From Leptobrachium leishanense (lineage: Eukaryota; Chordata; Amphibia; Anura; Megophryidae), in the NCBI GenBank assembly GCA_009667805.1, contig CM019066.1, positions 117,418,190-117,482,189 of the forward strand: a stretch of DNA of 64,000 nt, read 5' to 3'. How positions within the stretch are numbered: position 1 is the first letter of the stretch; each line of letters begins with the position of its first letter. Made by a program: the position numbers and the translations under genes. Positions 34,914 through 47,625 of this stretch are shown here, in pieces. Below the pieces are notes generated by a model. It was given only the letters and a program-made list of their open reading frames with translations. It did no database searches and had not been told where the DNA came from.

Positions 34914-35147
34914 ATGTCTCCCAGTATAATAGTCAGCCCCCTTTGTGCCCTGGCCCTCGTGATCTGCCTGTTGGTTCTCCTGTGTTCTGCACCCTCCACC
35001 CACTCCTGTGTGAGTACCACCGCATACTGGGAACAATATCCCTTCCTCCTGGTGCCCACCCGGTACCACACCATTTGCCCGGTAATGATATGTGAAAAAA
35101 AAGCAAAGCAAAGCCCCCCAAAAACGACATTTTCTAGCTACGAATAA
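34914..35147 (+). CDS. Candidate small secreted-protein exon or viral leader, unrecognised
   Basis: From ATG 34914 a 77-codon frame starts MSPSIIVSPLCALALVICLL, a strong hydrophobic segment after a short N-region, with likely cleavage near CSAPSTHS. It goes on TTAYWEQYPFLLVPTRYHTI with CP and a Lys-rich end. A GT within CCCGGTAATGA near 35082 could be a splice donor, in which case only the first ~56 codons would be coding. I do not recognise the family. It may equally be a chance ORF or a decayed envelope leader. It lies directly after a hAT-like repeat and has no visible downstream exon. Confidence 0.25.
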   Translation: MSPSIIVSPLCALALVICLLVLLCSAPSTHSCVSTTAYWEQYPFLLVPTRYHTICPVMICEKKAKQSPPKTTFSSYE

Positions 35148-36083
35148 GCATAGAGTAAGTGCAAACCTGATATAACCCACAGCCTGAATGTTCTTGAGTA
35201 GCAGCACAATGGAAGTTTTTTGTTATTTGTTTCATTCGGCACCTGCTATGTATCATGTTTACAAGTTAAGGTAAAATAATGCAGGGAGGAGGAGATGCAG
35301 TTCTACATAGAGTCTGATGGTGTCATCATGTCACCGTGATACAGAATTGGTGCAGTGCGTGTTTCTGTTCAAGCATTCAATACATTATTCTGTAATTTTT
35401 GACTTGGAAGTAATGAGCCCTGACAGCTTTGGCTTGTGTATGATAACAATCCCACACTGGTATCTTTAAAATTCTGCATTGCCAAATTCATAAGGGAAGA
35501 TATGACTTCTGCAAAATGACAGTAAACATGCTTCATTTTATAAGACATTTGTGGTTAACAACCTGAAACAATTGAGTGTTTTCTAAGCTACAGCTAAACT
35601 AATTTGGGTTGCATTAAAAGTACTGATCTAGCTAAACCCTCTTCACACAGATAACACATACTGCCTAAAATTCCTATACTCGGATTACAAAATGTTATGT
35701 GTCAGTCGATCTTTCAGTGTCAGGCTCAGTTAACTTTTCATTTATTTGTCATTTAAGTTTCCTTCACATTAATGCGTTTCCTTTGTGTGAGTCACTTTTC
35801 CTGTTTGTACATAAATATACACACTCACCTTTTGCACTCATCATCTCAGGCTAATCAGTGCTGTTTGCTGTTTAAAAAAAGTAGTTAATAACACAAACAT
35901 AAATTATTAATTATCGATGAGATATTCTTGTGATAAGTTATATCCTAAATATGTAATATTCAAACTGCATCATGATAGAAATGCCAAATAATGGCAATTT
36001 TTTGCATTTTCGGCTACATACCATGTAGTTTCTTCTGATTTCTCTTACTTTTTCTGCCTGTAAATTAATCACAATCTCCATCC
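35148..36083. other. Unrecognised DNA
   Basis: No coding region or repeat structure supported. Confidence 0.5.
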
Positions 36084-36091
36084 CTCTCAAC

Positions 36092-36213
36092 CAGTGGTTC
36101 CCAACTGAATCCTGCAATCACTGAGCAGCAAATCATATCACCTGTGCTGTGCTTCAGATATCTGAAAACCTGACCTGTTGGGGGTACTTGATGATCGCGG
36201 TTGGGAACCACTG
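36092..36213. mobile_element. 122-bp hAT MITE (CAGTGGTTCCCAAC)
   Basis: Ends CAGTGGTTCCCAAC and GTTGGGAACCACTG are perfect inverted repeats. The flanks CTCTCAAC (36084-36091) and CTCTAAAC (36214-36221) are an 8-bp duplication with one mismatch. It resembles Charlie-type hAT MITEs. Confidence 0.88.
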
Positions 36214-36289
36214 CTCTAAACAATGAAAAAAACTTAAAAAAAAACTGCAGAATGCTTTACTGTGGACATGGTCAATAAAAATCTCTCAT

Positions 36290-38215
36290 CTAGGGCTATA
36301 TTCCATAGTCGGCGCTAATGTAGCGCCTCGATATGTAAGCGTTAGTGCCAGGATAAGTGTGTTTAATGCATGCCATCCATATTACATTCCTGACGCCAGC
36401 CCGTTAGTAATCTGCTTGACGGTTTTTGAGCAAGCTTTTGTGAGCTTACTGTACTTTGCGAATGCTATACTTAACATGGCGAGCGCAATCTTTAGTGTTT
36501 TGATAAGCTAGGTATTGCAAAGTGCTGGCGCTGATTACCGCTAGGATGCAGAGAGCAAAACGTTAGCACCTTTTAAAAGCTGGTGTTGAAAATCATTTAG
36601 TGCCCTATAAACCGCTCCCCTCCCATTAAATCCTATACTCACCTCTCATTTTACAGTGAGAATGGTGGCCCTATACGCCGCTTCGTCTCCGCGGGAGCAG
36701 AGTGAGACTGGGAACAAATAGTTCCCAGTCTCCCCCCGCAATCACTCCGCGGCGCTGTGCAATCTCCCGAGAGCGAGATTGAGCAGCACTCAGAAAGGCA
36801 AACCTCCATGGAGACCTATGGACTCGAGGAGGTGATGCTCGCGACGGCGCAGAAATGCTACCTCAAGTGATCACAGCAGTAAGGCCCGTGTCAGACAAGC
36901 GCACTTATCACATCCGTGTTGCCGCACATTTGTACGTCCGTTATAGCATATAATTATGACCAATGGAGCCCCAAACACGATGTACGTCCACACCGAACTG
37001 CGGACGCACAACGGACGCAGAAAACGGACGCAAGGCAGGCAAGAATGTAAATCTGCTAGAACGGACGCTGCGTCTGTAGCTTCCGCATAGCTTTGTGTGT
37101 GAGTGATGGAACGTGGTCAGATGGACTGCATTTTTGACGCCCAGCATTTTTGACGGACAAAATGTTTTTCATATTAATTTATTTTCCCTTCTAAATCAGT
37201 CAAAAAAGACATCAGTCAACAAAACGGACTGTGTGGCCACTACCTTGTCAGTCAAAAAGTACGACCGTTGTGCACGGACGCACAGTCCACACAGAATGCG
37301 TTCGTCTGACTTTAGCGGCTACCTCAAGTAGTCACAGCAGTTGGCGCTGCGTTCCTGGACAAAGTGCTGAGCTAGCACTTGCAAACGGCTCTATTAAAAT
37401 CTTAATGCTAACATTAGCACTCATATGTGAGCTTAAGAGCTAGGGTAAGTGACTATAACACATGCCCCCCAATATTACATTGCGAACGATAACGGGTTAA
37501 AAAATCTGTTGATTGCGCACCTTTGCACAAGCTTACTGTACTTTTGCGCACCTTATACTTAACATGGGGAGGTCAATCAGTAATTAGCATTAGGATAAAT
37601 AAAGTATTACAAAGTCCTAACTCTAAACGCACCGATTGTGTTAACTAAAATGTTAGCACCAGCTTCAACCTCTGGTTAACTGATTCCGCTTTTGCAGAAT
37701 CTTTTACCACCAGCTGAAACCCCCCCTCCAAAAAAAATATCATATACTCACCTCTCATCCCACGGAGAGAACAGTGGCCTGATTCACCACTTCTGGCTGG
37801 TGTGAACAGAGTGAGACTGGGGACAAATAGTTCCCAGTCTAACTCCTCAAATCACTCGCAGCCCTGCAGCACAAGCCTCTATTGAGTCCTATGGACTCCA
37901 GAAGGTGATACTCGCGGCAGTGGCGCTATAACAAGCAGAGGTAGTCATTGCAGAATACATCCCAGAGTCCATAGTCCTGACGAGGCCTAATAAGACCGAA
38001 ACAATCGTCAGGGGTTGCTGCACCTCTCATTCAGGGATGATGTCCTTGACATTTCAGTACTGGCCACCGTTTCTGGGAGTAGCAGTCTGATTTGCAGATG
38101 GAGCTGTTGTCCCTGTAATGGCACAATCGAGCTAAAGCCTTGGTGAGACCTGAGTGACCCCACCATAGAGCAGGCCACTAGTGCCGTTGCTTGTTCTCAG
38201 GCCCCTCACAAACCT
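36290..38215. repeat. Cluster of dispersed, uncharacterised repeats
   Basis: Two copies of a block (36440-36850 and 37520-37930) share TTACTGTACTTT, CTTAACATGG, ATACTCACCTCTCAT and a GTGAGACTGGG segment with 31090-31420. Between them (36880-37315) lies a MITE-like segment ending TTCGTCTGACTTTAGC. 37958-38215 contains the inverse of 30896-31010. No coding region is supported. Confidence 0.55.
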
Positions 38216-38600
38216 CTCCCTTTCTCATATGACTTGTATATGCGAGAGCTGTGCGAGATTTTTTAAATAAACAGCAGTATTGCTGTACTTGGAATAGGGA
38301 GCAGCGAGGTCTGTATGTGGACCCACAATACTTACCGAGGTTTGTGCAATTATAACCACTCCTAATGGAATGGGGCCCTACATGTTGATTGTAATTTTAA
38401 CCCTTAGTACTATTTGAAGTTGTGCCCCTAAGGTGTTTCTGGTGCCTCAGTATTTTGCATTTAGCACAGCATATTAATGACATTTCCCTGTTAATAGAGA
38501 TAGCGTCGCCAGGTATATGAGATTTGTGGGTAGAAGCTATCATTATTTTGAGGTCAATGCAAAATACAGAGGGACCAAAAGCACCTTTGCCCAATCGGCA
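38216..38600. other. Unrecognised DNA
   Basis: No gene or repeat end recognised. Confidence 0.4.
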
Positions 38601-38870
38601 ATAACATATAGCATTTTTTATTTTTACACCAAATCATGATCAGGCCTTTCCAATGACACCAAACATGACCCTCTAGCTGCCACGGATCTGGAGATACGGG
38701 TGTCCAAAGGACACTCCTAGCTCCACTTGGCAGCTAGGGGGTTAACTGGCCAACAAGGGTCAGTGCACATAAGGAGACAAGATCAGTGGGTGGCGGGTGG
38801 CCCCAGAGGCTTGGCTGACATCCAAGATGTCAGCCACTTCCGGGAGAGGATCGCGACTCTGCCCTCTCCA
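38600..38870. repeat. Relict of a piggyBac-like element interior
   Basis: Shares CCTTTCCAATGACACCAAACATG, CTAGCTGCCACGG and GACATCCAAGATGTC with the interiors of the TTAA-flanked elements at 2932 and 32063. The ends are not recognisable. Confidence 0.6.
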
Positions 38871-38984
38871 GCAGTGCCTCTCTTTTGTTTCTATGTTGAG
38901 CCGTTGGTGAGGGAAAGGTATCCAAAGGACTTCACCTACAATTTCAGATTCCTCCCTGCAGGTGCCGGGTGGGGCTTGAAAATT

Positions 38985-39483
38985 TATTTTATTTATTTAT
39001 AAAGGATTTTACCAGGAAGGATACATTGAGATTTCTCTCGTTTTCAAGTATGTCCTGGGTTCAAGAACATGGTTAAAGAAATACAAAGTAGTAAAATACA
39101 AGAAATTAACACAAAAATATACAGATTAACAGAAAATAAATATGTAGGAAATATAGTCACTATGTTACATGTTTACAGGTGCATTCTGTATTGAGGTATG
39201 TTAATATGGAGCTCTTAAGGGACTTTAGACTGGGGGAAGATTTGATGGCGACTGGGAGGTTATTTCATAATTGTGATGCTCTGTAGGAAAATGAGGATCG
39301 AGACACTTTCTTTTTGTATTGTGGTATTGCAAGTAAGGTGCTGGTCCTGAATCGGAGGTTATAGGATGAGGGAACTGCTGAGGGAAGTAGCCTATTCAGG
39401 TAGGGTGGTACCGACCCATTAAAGCTCTTAAACACCAGGTTGGAAAGGTGAAGGGTGACATCATTGCAATGACTGAGGCCCAT
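38985..39483 (-). mobile_element. LINE 3' end fragment (antisense), family B
   Basis: The 3' tail reads TTTATTTATTTATAAAGGAT at the left. The minus strand encodes SNLVFKSFNGSVPPYLNRLL and onward, a non-LTR reverse transcriptase C-terminus. A sense copy of the same 3' region is at 51787-52105. Confidence 0.75.
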
Positions 39484-39567
39484 AAAACCAGCGGGCTGGC
39501 TTCTAGGAAGCCAAACTAACGTGGGACCCCAGCCAGAGTGGTGAGTAAAGGGAGGGAGGGGGGTTAA

Positions 39568-39653
39568 AGGACCATGACGTACATAGTACGTCCTTGTTCC
39601 TTAAGGGGAATTTTCCCCAGGACGTACTATGTACGTCAGTTGTTCTTATGGGG
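39568..39653. mobile_element. 86-bp TTAA-flanked foldback element
   Basis: TTAA at 39564-39567 and 39654-39657. Inside, ACGTACATAGTACGTCC and its inverse GGACGTACTATGTACGT form a stem around a short AT-rich loop. The extreme ends pair poorly, so this may be a decayed piggyBac-type MITE. Confidence 0.55.
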
Positions 39654-39659
39654 TTAAAG

Positions 39660-40548
39660 TAATAGTCTGCAGACATCTTCCTCCAGACCTAAATGCATGC
39701 ACTTTTCTTCCATGTGTGACATATATAAGCGCATAGAAGATTCAGGAGTTGGCGTATGGATTTATCTTAAGAAACAAATGGATCAAAAGATCCAGAGAAC
39801 GGATAAGGAGATGTCTCCAAAATGAAATTAAAATCACAACATTTTATTGCTACACAATAATAACACAGCACACAAAGGAAACACAATTCAAAAATAGACA
39901 AAGACGGAATAGCGCAGGACCTGAACACCGAAAAAAAAATATATAATTCTAAAAACATACACCTCTCTGGATCACCAGAATTGAAAAGAGGGAAGTATCC
40001 CAAAATTGTACTGCCCCCACAGTGTTGCGATGGGAAGGTACCAAGTGAAAGTATATACATGTCAGGAAATCACTTAATGTTATATAACACAGGAGCTCCG
40101 CAATCTTGAAAAAATCCACTGGTATAAGGACCACAGATACCACTGTCTTTAAGTCATGTAGTTACATTTGCATGTGCCGATTGTCAATAATAGAGCAATA
40201 AGGCAAATGCAGTAACAAAAATGGAAGCCATGGGTACAGTTAACATATATCCAGTTCAATACGGTGATTACGAATTAAGAACCCACAGTTAAAGACAGGT
40301 GAAAGTACATAAACGACCCACTCTATTCTCAATCAGTGAGAGACGTGCTATTGCAAAAGGTCATCATTAAGTCCTTGCATGTAAGGGGTGTGCTTCTCTC
40401 ATAAGCCACATAAGTCATTCCCAAAAGACCAACAATAGATTGAACCTAGTACATAGAGAAGGGAAGTAGGGATAAAGAGGAGAAATAACACCGTCCCATT
40501 TCGCGTAGGTCTGTTCTTCAGGGACGCAAAATGGATTGATTTACCTTG
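39660..40548. other. Unrecognised DNA
   Basis: No gene, tandem array or matched termini supported. Confidence 0.5.
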
Positions 40549-41095
40549 TAAGCAAAAAGCATTCAAGCGAATCCAATAGGTTTCACTGTTAAAAATATTC
40601 CCGTTTTTATTCAATATCCAATAACCGTTTATTCTTTTAATCTGCAGCAAAAAGTTTTAATTTTTTTAGGCATTTTCTTGGAATTTTTTCATCAAATTAT
40701 TTTTTCCGTAACAGACCTTTTTATCATTCATGGGACCTTACATGTTAATTCCAGACATTTTTGTCCATAGATTTTTTTTGCAAACTGTGTTTCAAATTTG
40801 AAAATTTCAAATCTTTTTTTGTCGGCTTGTCAGCACTGTGTTCGGCGGATCGTTGACTTTTTTTGGACGCGTTCAGGGTTTTTTTGGAGCATGATCGGCT
40901 TTTTTCGGATACATACAATGTTTTTTCGGTGGTTTTGCAGCAGTTTTTCCATTCGATGCAGTGGATTTTTGGGTTCAGTCGGCGGATATTCGCTGCACTT
41001 TGGGGACCCTGCGGTGAATGCTAAATTCACCACAGGGTCTGGGAATTCGATTCCCAGAAGTGCGGTGGCATTTCGGTGCTCTCTGAATAACCCTG
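40549..41095. mobile_element. Partial copy, CAGGGTTATTCAAAGAG-type hAT-like family
   Basis: Only the right end is clear: GGTGCTCTCTGAATAACCCTG ending at 41095. The shared module near 40620 (CGTTTATTC...CTGCAGCAAAAAG) is present. The left end was not found. Confidence 0.6.
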
Positions 41096-42524
41096 CATAT
41101 GTATAATTCAGTATTGTACATTAATGCCTGATAAAGGGAGCTGTATTCGTGATTATCAATGTCTGAGAATCTGGAAAACAGAGTTATAAATAATCTCTTT
41201 AAATGTCAGTAGGTTTGGAAAATGCTGCTATTAAATCACATTCATTAATAATTGCTAACATAACTTACCTTTCTAAGGCTTGATTAGCAATAGTAAATTA
41301 AACTAGGTTTCACGGGCCCCCACAAATCTGACTTGTCCAGGGCCCCCGAAATGCTAAAGGGAGCCCTGCGGAGTCTGCAGTGCTGAGTAGTGAAAGTGTC
41401 TCGCTACATATTAGATCCATTGCATAGATGATACAACTTCCATCATTTCATATACCTTCACACTTTATCAGACGGCAGTGTATAATCTGTTATAATGGAC
41501 AGTTAAAATATAAGTTGTGCCGCACTATTTCCTTTCTGTGGTTTCTACAAATTAAATAGCACTGCATTTGATGCACCAGAAAGCAGTAAAAATAACATTA
41601 AATCACACTTTTGTAGGCAAGAATTGATAACTAAAAACAATAAGAAACTGAGTCAATTCCAACCGGAAGATCTTTTTTATTAATAGGTATGACATTGTTA
41701 TGTATGACATTTTTTTATGGATGACAGTACGTTGAGTGAAGATATTATTTTCAGGTGCAGATATTATATCGCACATTTCTGTATAGAGATATGCTAAGTT
41801 TAGAATTTAGCATAGTCAAAACGTACAATGTGAAAAGTGCAAGACAGTCATGTGTATTGACACGAAAGTGCTTGCTGGCCTGCAGAATGACAGAACTGCT
41901 CATTTCAGGGATAGCCAAGTTTAGGTTGATATTTAATTGGGTGAGTTTGAACGCTTTCTTGGCTGGGAAGGAATGGTGATTATCATAGAAATGAATATTG
42001 CCATATCTATTACAGGGACTGTGTTATTGCCTCTACATTCTCTGCAAACAGGAAAAAAGTCTCCTGGGAGATTGCAAGAGGGAGGAATTGCATTTGGGCC
42101 AGTGGATTATAGGATTGTTATAGGGAAACTGACAGTTATTTGAACAAGAGGTTTGTTATTGACAGGGCGCTCATTCATTTAATATACCATTATATTATCT
42201 CACAAAGTATTTTTTACAGCACATGATGTTTGAATGAGCAAATTATTTGCAATCGTTACATCAAAATATATTTAAATAGCAGCAATACTTCTATGTAAAA
42301 TCTTTTATGTTTCTTGATTTGTTCGGTAGATCACTGAAAAATGCATTTTCCGAATGTATGTTAAATATAAGGAAATGAATCTTATGAGGCAAAAAAAAAC
42401 CCACTAGATATAAAGTGTCAGCTGCAACTTCACTGGGCAGAAAGTGCAAAGAATCCCCAGGAATATGTACATACAATAGAATGATTATAAAATGCCAAAA
42501 CCCATATAGCGCTCAAAACACTAA
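41096..42524. other. Unrecognised DNA
   Basis: No coding region supported. CCAGGGCCCCCG near 41335 resembles an isolated hAT end. Confidence 0.45.
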
Positions 42525-43357
42525 CAGCGTTATTCAAAGAGAATCGAAAAGTCGTTCGCTTCAATTCGGTGCGATATGGCGATCCCATTTCAGCAACCCT
42601 GCGGTGTATTCAGAAAGCACCACAGGGCCATCGTAGTGCAGGGAAAAGCCACCGCAAACCCGACGAACACTCACCACAAAACCCGGCGAACGCACACCGA
42701 AACCGGCAAAAACATCTGGCTTAAACCCACCGAACACGCCGGAGAAACCCGAGCAGCCGCCGGAAAAAGCCGACACTGCAGACGAATGGAGTGAAAAAAA
42801 AACCAGTACGCTGGAATGTTTTAAAAGTGAAACGTTGCTTGCAAAGAAAGTATAGAACGAAAACGTAAGAAATTTACATATAAGGTCCAATGAATGATAA
42901 TAAAAAGGGTGGTTACAGAAAAAAGAAAAAATGATTTAAAAAAATAGAACGGAAAAAAAAATTTCGCTAGAAAATCCAGAAAAATGCCTAAAAGATCCTA
43001 AAAAAAATCTATAAATAGACTTTTTACTGCAGAATATTATAATCAACGGCTTATTAGATATTGAATTAAAAAGGGGATATTTTTAACATTGAAGCCAATG
43101 GGATTCGCCTGAATAAACCTGTTGAATGAAACCATAGAACAGCAGGGCATTTCGACAATGTTTCTCAGCTGTTTGGTGTTCTCTGAATAGACGAAGCATT
43201 GCTTCTCTATGGGGATTTCACTGCCCTCGAACAGGCACCGAACAGGAACCGTATGTGCAGGCGAACTCCCTGCTCTCTAAATAGCCGAATGGCCAGGAAA
43301 GGTAACCGTACGCTGAATTTCACTGTTTGGTTACCTTTCAGCCACAATTCGGATCTC
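42525..43357. mobile_element. hAT-like repeat of the same family, near complete
   Basis: Starts CAGCGTTATTCAAAGAG and ends at ATCTCTTTG without the final AATAACCCTG. Shares long blocks with 34140-34900 (CCGGAGAAACCCGAGCAGCC, AATAAAGAC/GACTTTTTACTG). No target duplication found. Confidence 0.65.
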
Positions 43358-43599
43358 TTTGTAAGAAAAACAGAAAAATAATTAATAAGAAAGGTAATGT
43401 ACAGCAATACTTAAATCTAGATATTGGAAAGAAGGCTCGTAATACCTAAAAAAGAAAAAAAGACAAATAGTACAATTTAGTTAAGAAACAGTAGAAAAAG
43501 GTAACAGTGCTGGAATATTATTCACTGGAGAAATAATATAGGTTCAATGTACTCACATTAGACACACCTAAGGGTTTATTCTTTTATTCCCTTCACTTC

Positions 43600-44388
43600 G
43601 GGGAATTCTGCATTCACCGCAGGGTCCCTAAAGTGCAGGGAAAAGCTGTCACAAAACCGCAGATTAAAAAAAAAAAAAACTCAGCAAAACCGCAGAAATT
43701 ATCGGATCTGATAATTTCGGAGGGTCCCAGTGGCTTATCGGATCAGATCCGATAAGTCACTGCAAACCCGCTGAATGTGTCTTGAAAAAGCTAAAGATTT
43801 GCCAAACACAGTGCCGACCAGCTGCTAGAAAAAAAAAAGACAAATAAATAAAACGATTGAAAGTTTGAAACGCTGTTTGCAAAACAACTACTGAACGAAA
43901 ATGTCTGGAATTAATATATCAGGTCCTATTAATAATAATTATTAAGGTACTTTACAGAATTTAGAAAAAAAAATTTGCAAAAGAATTCCATAAAATGCAT
44001 AAAAAATCCTAGAAGAAAAATAAATAAAGAGCCTTTTTCCTGCAAATTAACAGAATAAACGGTTTAATAGATATTGGATAAAAATGGGAATATTTTTAAC
44101 ATTTAAACGTTATTCACTTGATTAAACCTGCCGAATGAAACGACAGAACAACCAGGACATTTCACTGACATTTTTCTGCTGTTCAGTGTTCTCTGAATAG
44201 ATTAACCATTGCTTCGCTATGGGGATTTCACTGCCGTTGAACAGGCACTGTATTTGCTGACAATTTGCACAAATTTGACGAATTGTCTGATATTTGAATA
44301 GCCAAATGGCCACGAAATTGTACCATATGGGGGAATTCACTGTTCGGCGCAATTTCAGGGCCAGATTGGCTCTCTCTGAATAACCCTG
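43600..44388. mobile_element. Partial hAT-like repeat of the same family
   Basis: Right end CTCTCTGAATAACCCTG is intact at 44388. The left end is not clear. Contains the shared module near 44010-44075. Confidence 0.6.
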
Positions 44389-45837
44389 TTAGTGTGCGTG
44401 TGTGTGTCTTTTCTTCCTCTGTGCTCTATAGGTATTCCAACAGGTCTAGTCAATGCTTCTAAAATCATGCTCCGTCTCCATCTTGCACCCTTTACTCATC
44501 CCAATATCACCTTCTACTTTCTTTTCCCAAACATAAACTTCCCATCTTTCTTCTATGGCGAATGGTAGCCCTGACATTCTCAATGATGCTGTAGGGAGTA
44601 CGTGAACCAGTTGCAACTCAACTGTGGTGTTGAGAATGTTGTTCGGCATATCTTATTGCCGTAACACTTTTATAATCAGTTAGCAAAATGCTCCTATAAT
44701 GCCCAACATAGGTTATAGTCACTTGACTTGGAATTACTTCCTACATATGTGCTAATGTTTTTCACCAATACCAATTATAGGAAATTTTTAAGTCATTTCC
44801 CATCAAGAATTTGCTGTCACTCACGTCCAGCACCTGTCATCGGAACTGGGTAAGTGTGATCTGCTCTGTGATATCTCATTAAGGATGAACCATCATATTG
44901 ATCTTTATCAGTGTGATATCCATCACCTGATGAGACATCTCAGGGAAAGTGAACGTCTCAAGTACAGGTTCAGTTTAAGTATATTTCCATAGTCCGTTCT
45001 ATTCGGTAAAGGGAAAATAAATGGAACTGCTCTAATATATAACAGCTCGAAATATATTATTTATGAATCTTTTTTCTCTTTCAGAAACCAATTGTCTTAT
45101 TTTTAAGTATCATCAATATAAAGCCAAAGCCATTGCCAAAACAACCAGTGAAAGTGTCAGTGTACCGGAATGGCTCTGTTTACAGGAGATATCCTTATAA
45201 TCTCATGAGTCTTTAATATTTGTGTGACTGAGAGAGATACAGTTTCCCCTGTAAAAGTCATTCCATCATTTATAAATGTCAGTTGTCATAATGACTGCCA
45301 CTTTGTTTCTGTAATTAGAATTGAATTCTAACAATAACAATATTTTCATAGTTATTGATACTTTAAGGTATGCTATGCATTATGGCAGAGTCAGCTAAAT
45401 AGAAAACGAATAGATGACTCCAGAATGGTGTCCTAATGCAGTAATAAGTCAAAAAATAAAATTGATTTCAGATTTAAATTCATTATTGACACAGACATAT
45501 TTATAGCTGATCCAACATTGGAAAAACATAAATCCTTTATTTTCCTATTACTTGGCTTATATATGTAACCTTTATCATTTGCAGTGTAAATTATGACCTG
45601 CCTTCACTAATGTATTCAGCATGGTATCTCATGGATGGCTATGTATCATATGAGGACTCGGTGAAAACATATTTTATTTTACATGATCAATGTTTTGTCT
45701 CTCCTACCACCAAACGACTTTTCGTGGAACTGTGAGAAGTGATGGGAGAATTCCAGGCAGACTTGAATAACATTATGTATAGTGATCACTACGATCGTGT
45801 TTATTCACTAAATGGAGAATTTTTAAAACTGAGCAAT
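44389..45837. other. Unrecognised DNA
   Basis: No coding region or repeat end supported. Confidence 0.5.
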
Positions 45838-45840
45838 TAA

Positions 45841-46267
45841 GGCTAGGGTCAAACGAACGCATTATTCTCAGCGACTGTCAAAAAGTGCGTCTGAACGCAT
45901 TGACGTATTTTTTCACGGAATGTGAGAAACAGGTCATACGATGCGCATTTTCGTGCGTCATTTTTTACGGATCGGCAATAAAACACTTTATGCGTCTGGA
46001 CGTTATGTAGGCTGGACTTTAGCAGCGTCTGACATCTCCTAATCACACACACACGCCGCTATGCCGCCGCAGCGCACTCTGTACGTCAGTACTAGCGGTT
46101 CTGCGTTCTCAAAAAAATGCGTTCATTTTCCACTTGCGTTGCGCGGCCGGACTTTCGTGCGGCTGTACTTCGTATATTGTCCGTCATTGCCCATGATTTG
46201 GTGCTACTGTGGCCGTGAGTAAGTGCGCCTAAACGCATGTTAAAAATGCGTTAGTCTGACCCCCGCC
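45841..46267. mobile_element. Harbinger-like MITE with TAA duplication
   Basis: Ends GGCTAGGGTCAAACGAACG and GTTAGTCTGACCCCCGCC are imperfect inverted repeats, flanked by TAA at 45838-45840 and 46268-46270. The 3-bp TWA duplication is that of PIF/Harbinger. Same family as 26997-27423. Confidence 0.88.
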
Positions 46268-46367
46268 TAATTTGGAACTAAATGCTAATATAGTTAATTT
46301 TATGTGCCGGGATCTTGAAAAAAATATCAAGTCTCTTTCTTTCATAACGTACAGCTCAAAACATGAA

Positions 46368-46497
46368 GGGCTATATTACAAAGTTGGTGCTAACTTAACC
46401 AGAGGTGTTGTAAACTTACCAGAGCCATTATAGCTTATGGAGCTGTTACATTAACAACAGCTCTGGTTAAGTTAGCACCAACTTTGTAATATAGCCC
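46368..46497. mobile_element. 130-bp palindromic MITE (GGGCTATATTACAAAG)
   Basis: The whole element is a near-perfect palindrome with arms of about 45 bases (GGGCTATATTACAAAGTTGG...CCAGAG). Flanked by GAA on both sides (46365-46367 and 46498-46500), a 3-bp duplication. No coding capacity. Confidence 0.85.
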
Positions 46498-46788
46498 GAA
46501 GTGTTGCACTTACAAACTAATATTTGGTTCCAAAGATAGAATTTTGACAGTTTGGAAGATTATTTAAATTGGCGGACTGGTAACTCACCCATAAGACAAA
46601 AACCAGCAAGACAAGAACCATATATTTTTCAAAATAGTTAATTTTTTTGTATAATATAGTTTTTATTATTATAAAACAGAGCTTATTCAGGTCAACAAGA
46701 AAATAATAAGAAATAGACATAACGTACAGTGAAGTTATGGTAAGTACAGTCACTACATCCATCTGAATAAAACGCAAACAATCCTTAA

Positions 46789-47107
46789 GGCCCCGTTCAC
46801 ACCTAGACATTTTAATGCGCGTTTGTGCGCGCTTTAAAACGCATGAACGGGGAAATCCCATGCTTTGCTATGGGCCCCGTTCACACCTAAGCGTTTTAAA
46901 GCACGCAGGAACGCTCTTTAAAACGGCTGACGCAAAAAGAAGTCCGGGAACTTCTTTTTGGGCATACAGCAGCGCGTTCGCGGCCATAGACATAGCCGCG
47001 AACGCGCTGCAATGCGCGTTCGTGCGTTTTTTCGTATGCATGAACGCCGTAAAAAAAAAACGCGCGCATTGCGCGACGCAGCACTATGCCCAAGTGTGAA
47101 CCCAGCC
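46789..47107. mobile_element. Harbinger-like MITE (GGCCCCGTTCACACC)
   Basis: Ends GGCCCCGTTCACACC and GTGTGAACCCAGCC, flanked by TAA (46786-46788 and 47108-47110). A second internal GGCCCCGTTCACACC at about 46874 and a strong palindrome CGCGTTCGCGGC...GCCGCGAACGCG suggest an internal partial duplication. Confidence 0.85.
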
Positions 47108-47625
47108 TAAAGCAACTATATATCTGTGGAAATGTCAAGGAAAAGAAAAAGAAAATATAAAAATAAAAATACCAACAAATTAAAGGAAAACGAAATTGAA
47201 TCTTGAGTGTTACTAGCGTACATAGATATCTTTGCATTTCTGTGTGTCATTCAATAGAACAAGAGTGTAGGGATCAAACCATTAAGGGAAACATAGGGGG
47301 CGAAGGCTGACACCCTGGGGACGTAGCTAAAACCTCCTAGTTACCTCGGCGATGTTTCATTACAAAGTCAGACCGCCAATACCATATTTTAAAATAAAGA
47401 TCGTATTTGTTATCTAGGGAGTAATGAAGGTCCTCCATTTCCCTAACTTTGCTGATCTGGTCTATCCACTCAAAGATCGTCGGCGATTACTGGGATCTCC
47501 AGTGTCTAGGTATTAAGACTTTTGCGGCATTGAACAATTGTATCGCTAGTGACTTAACATATCTATTTGGAGACATCGGGACTACATGTAAAAGAGCAGT
47601 TTGTGGCGTAAATGGGATGAGGTGA

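Noticed and set aside
46815..47237. Open frames of about 94-113 codons on both strands
   Set aside because: They cover the Harbinger-like MITE and its palindrome, with no protein similarity seen.
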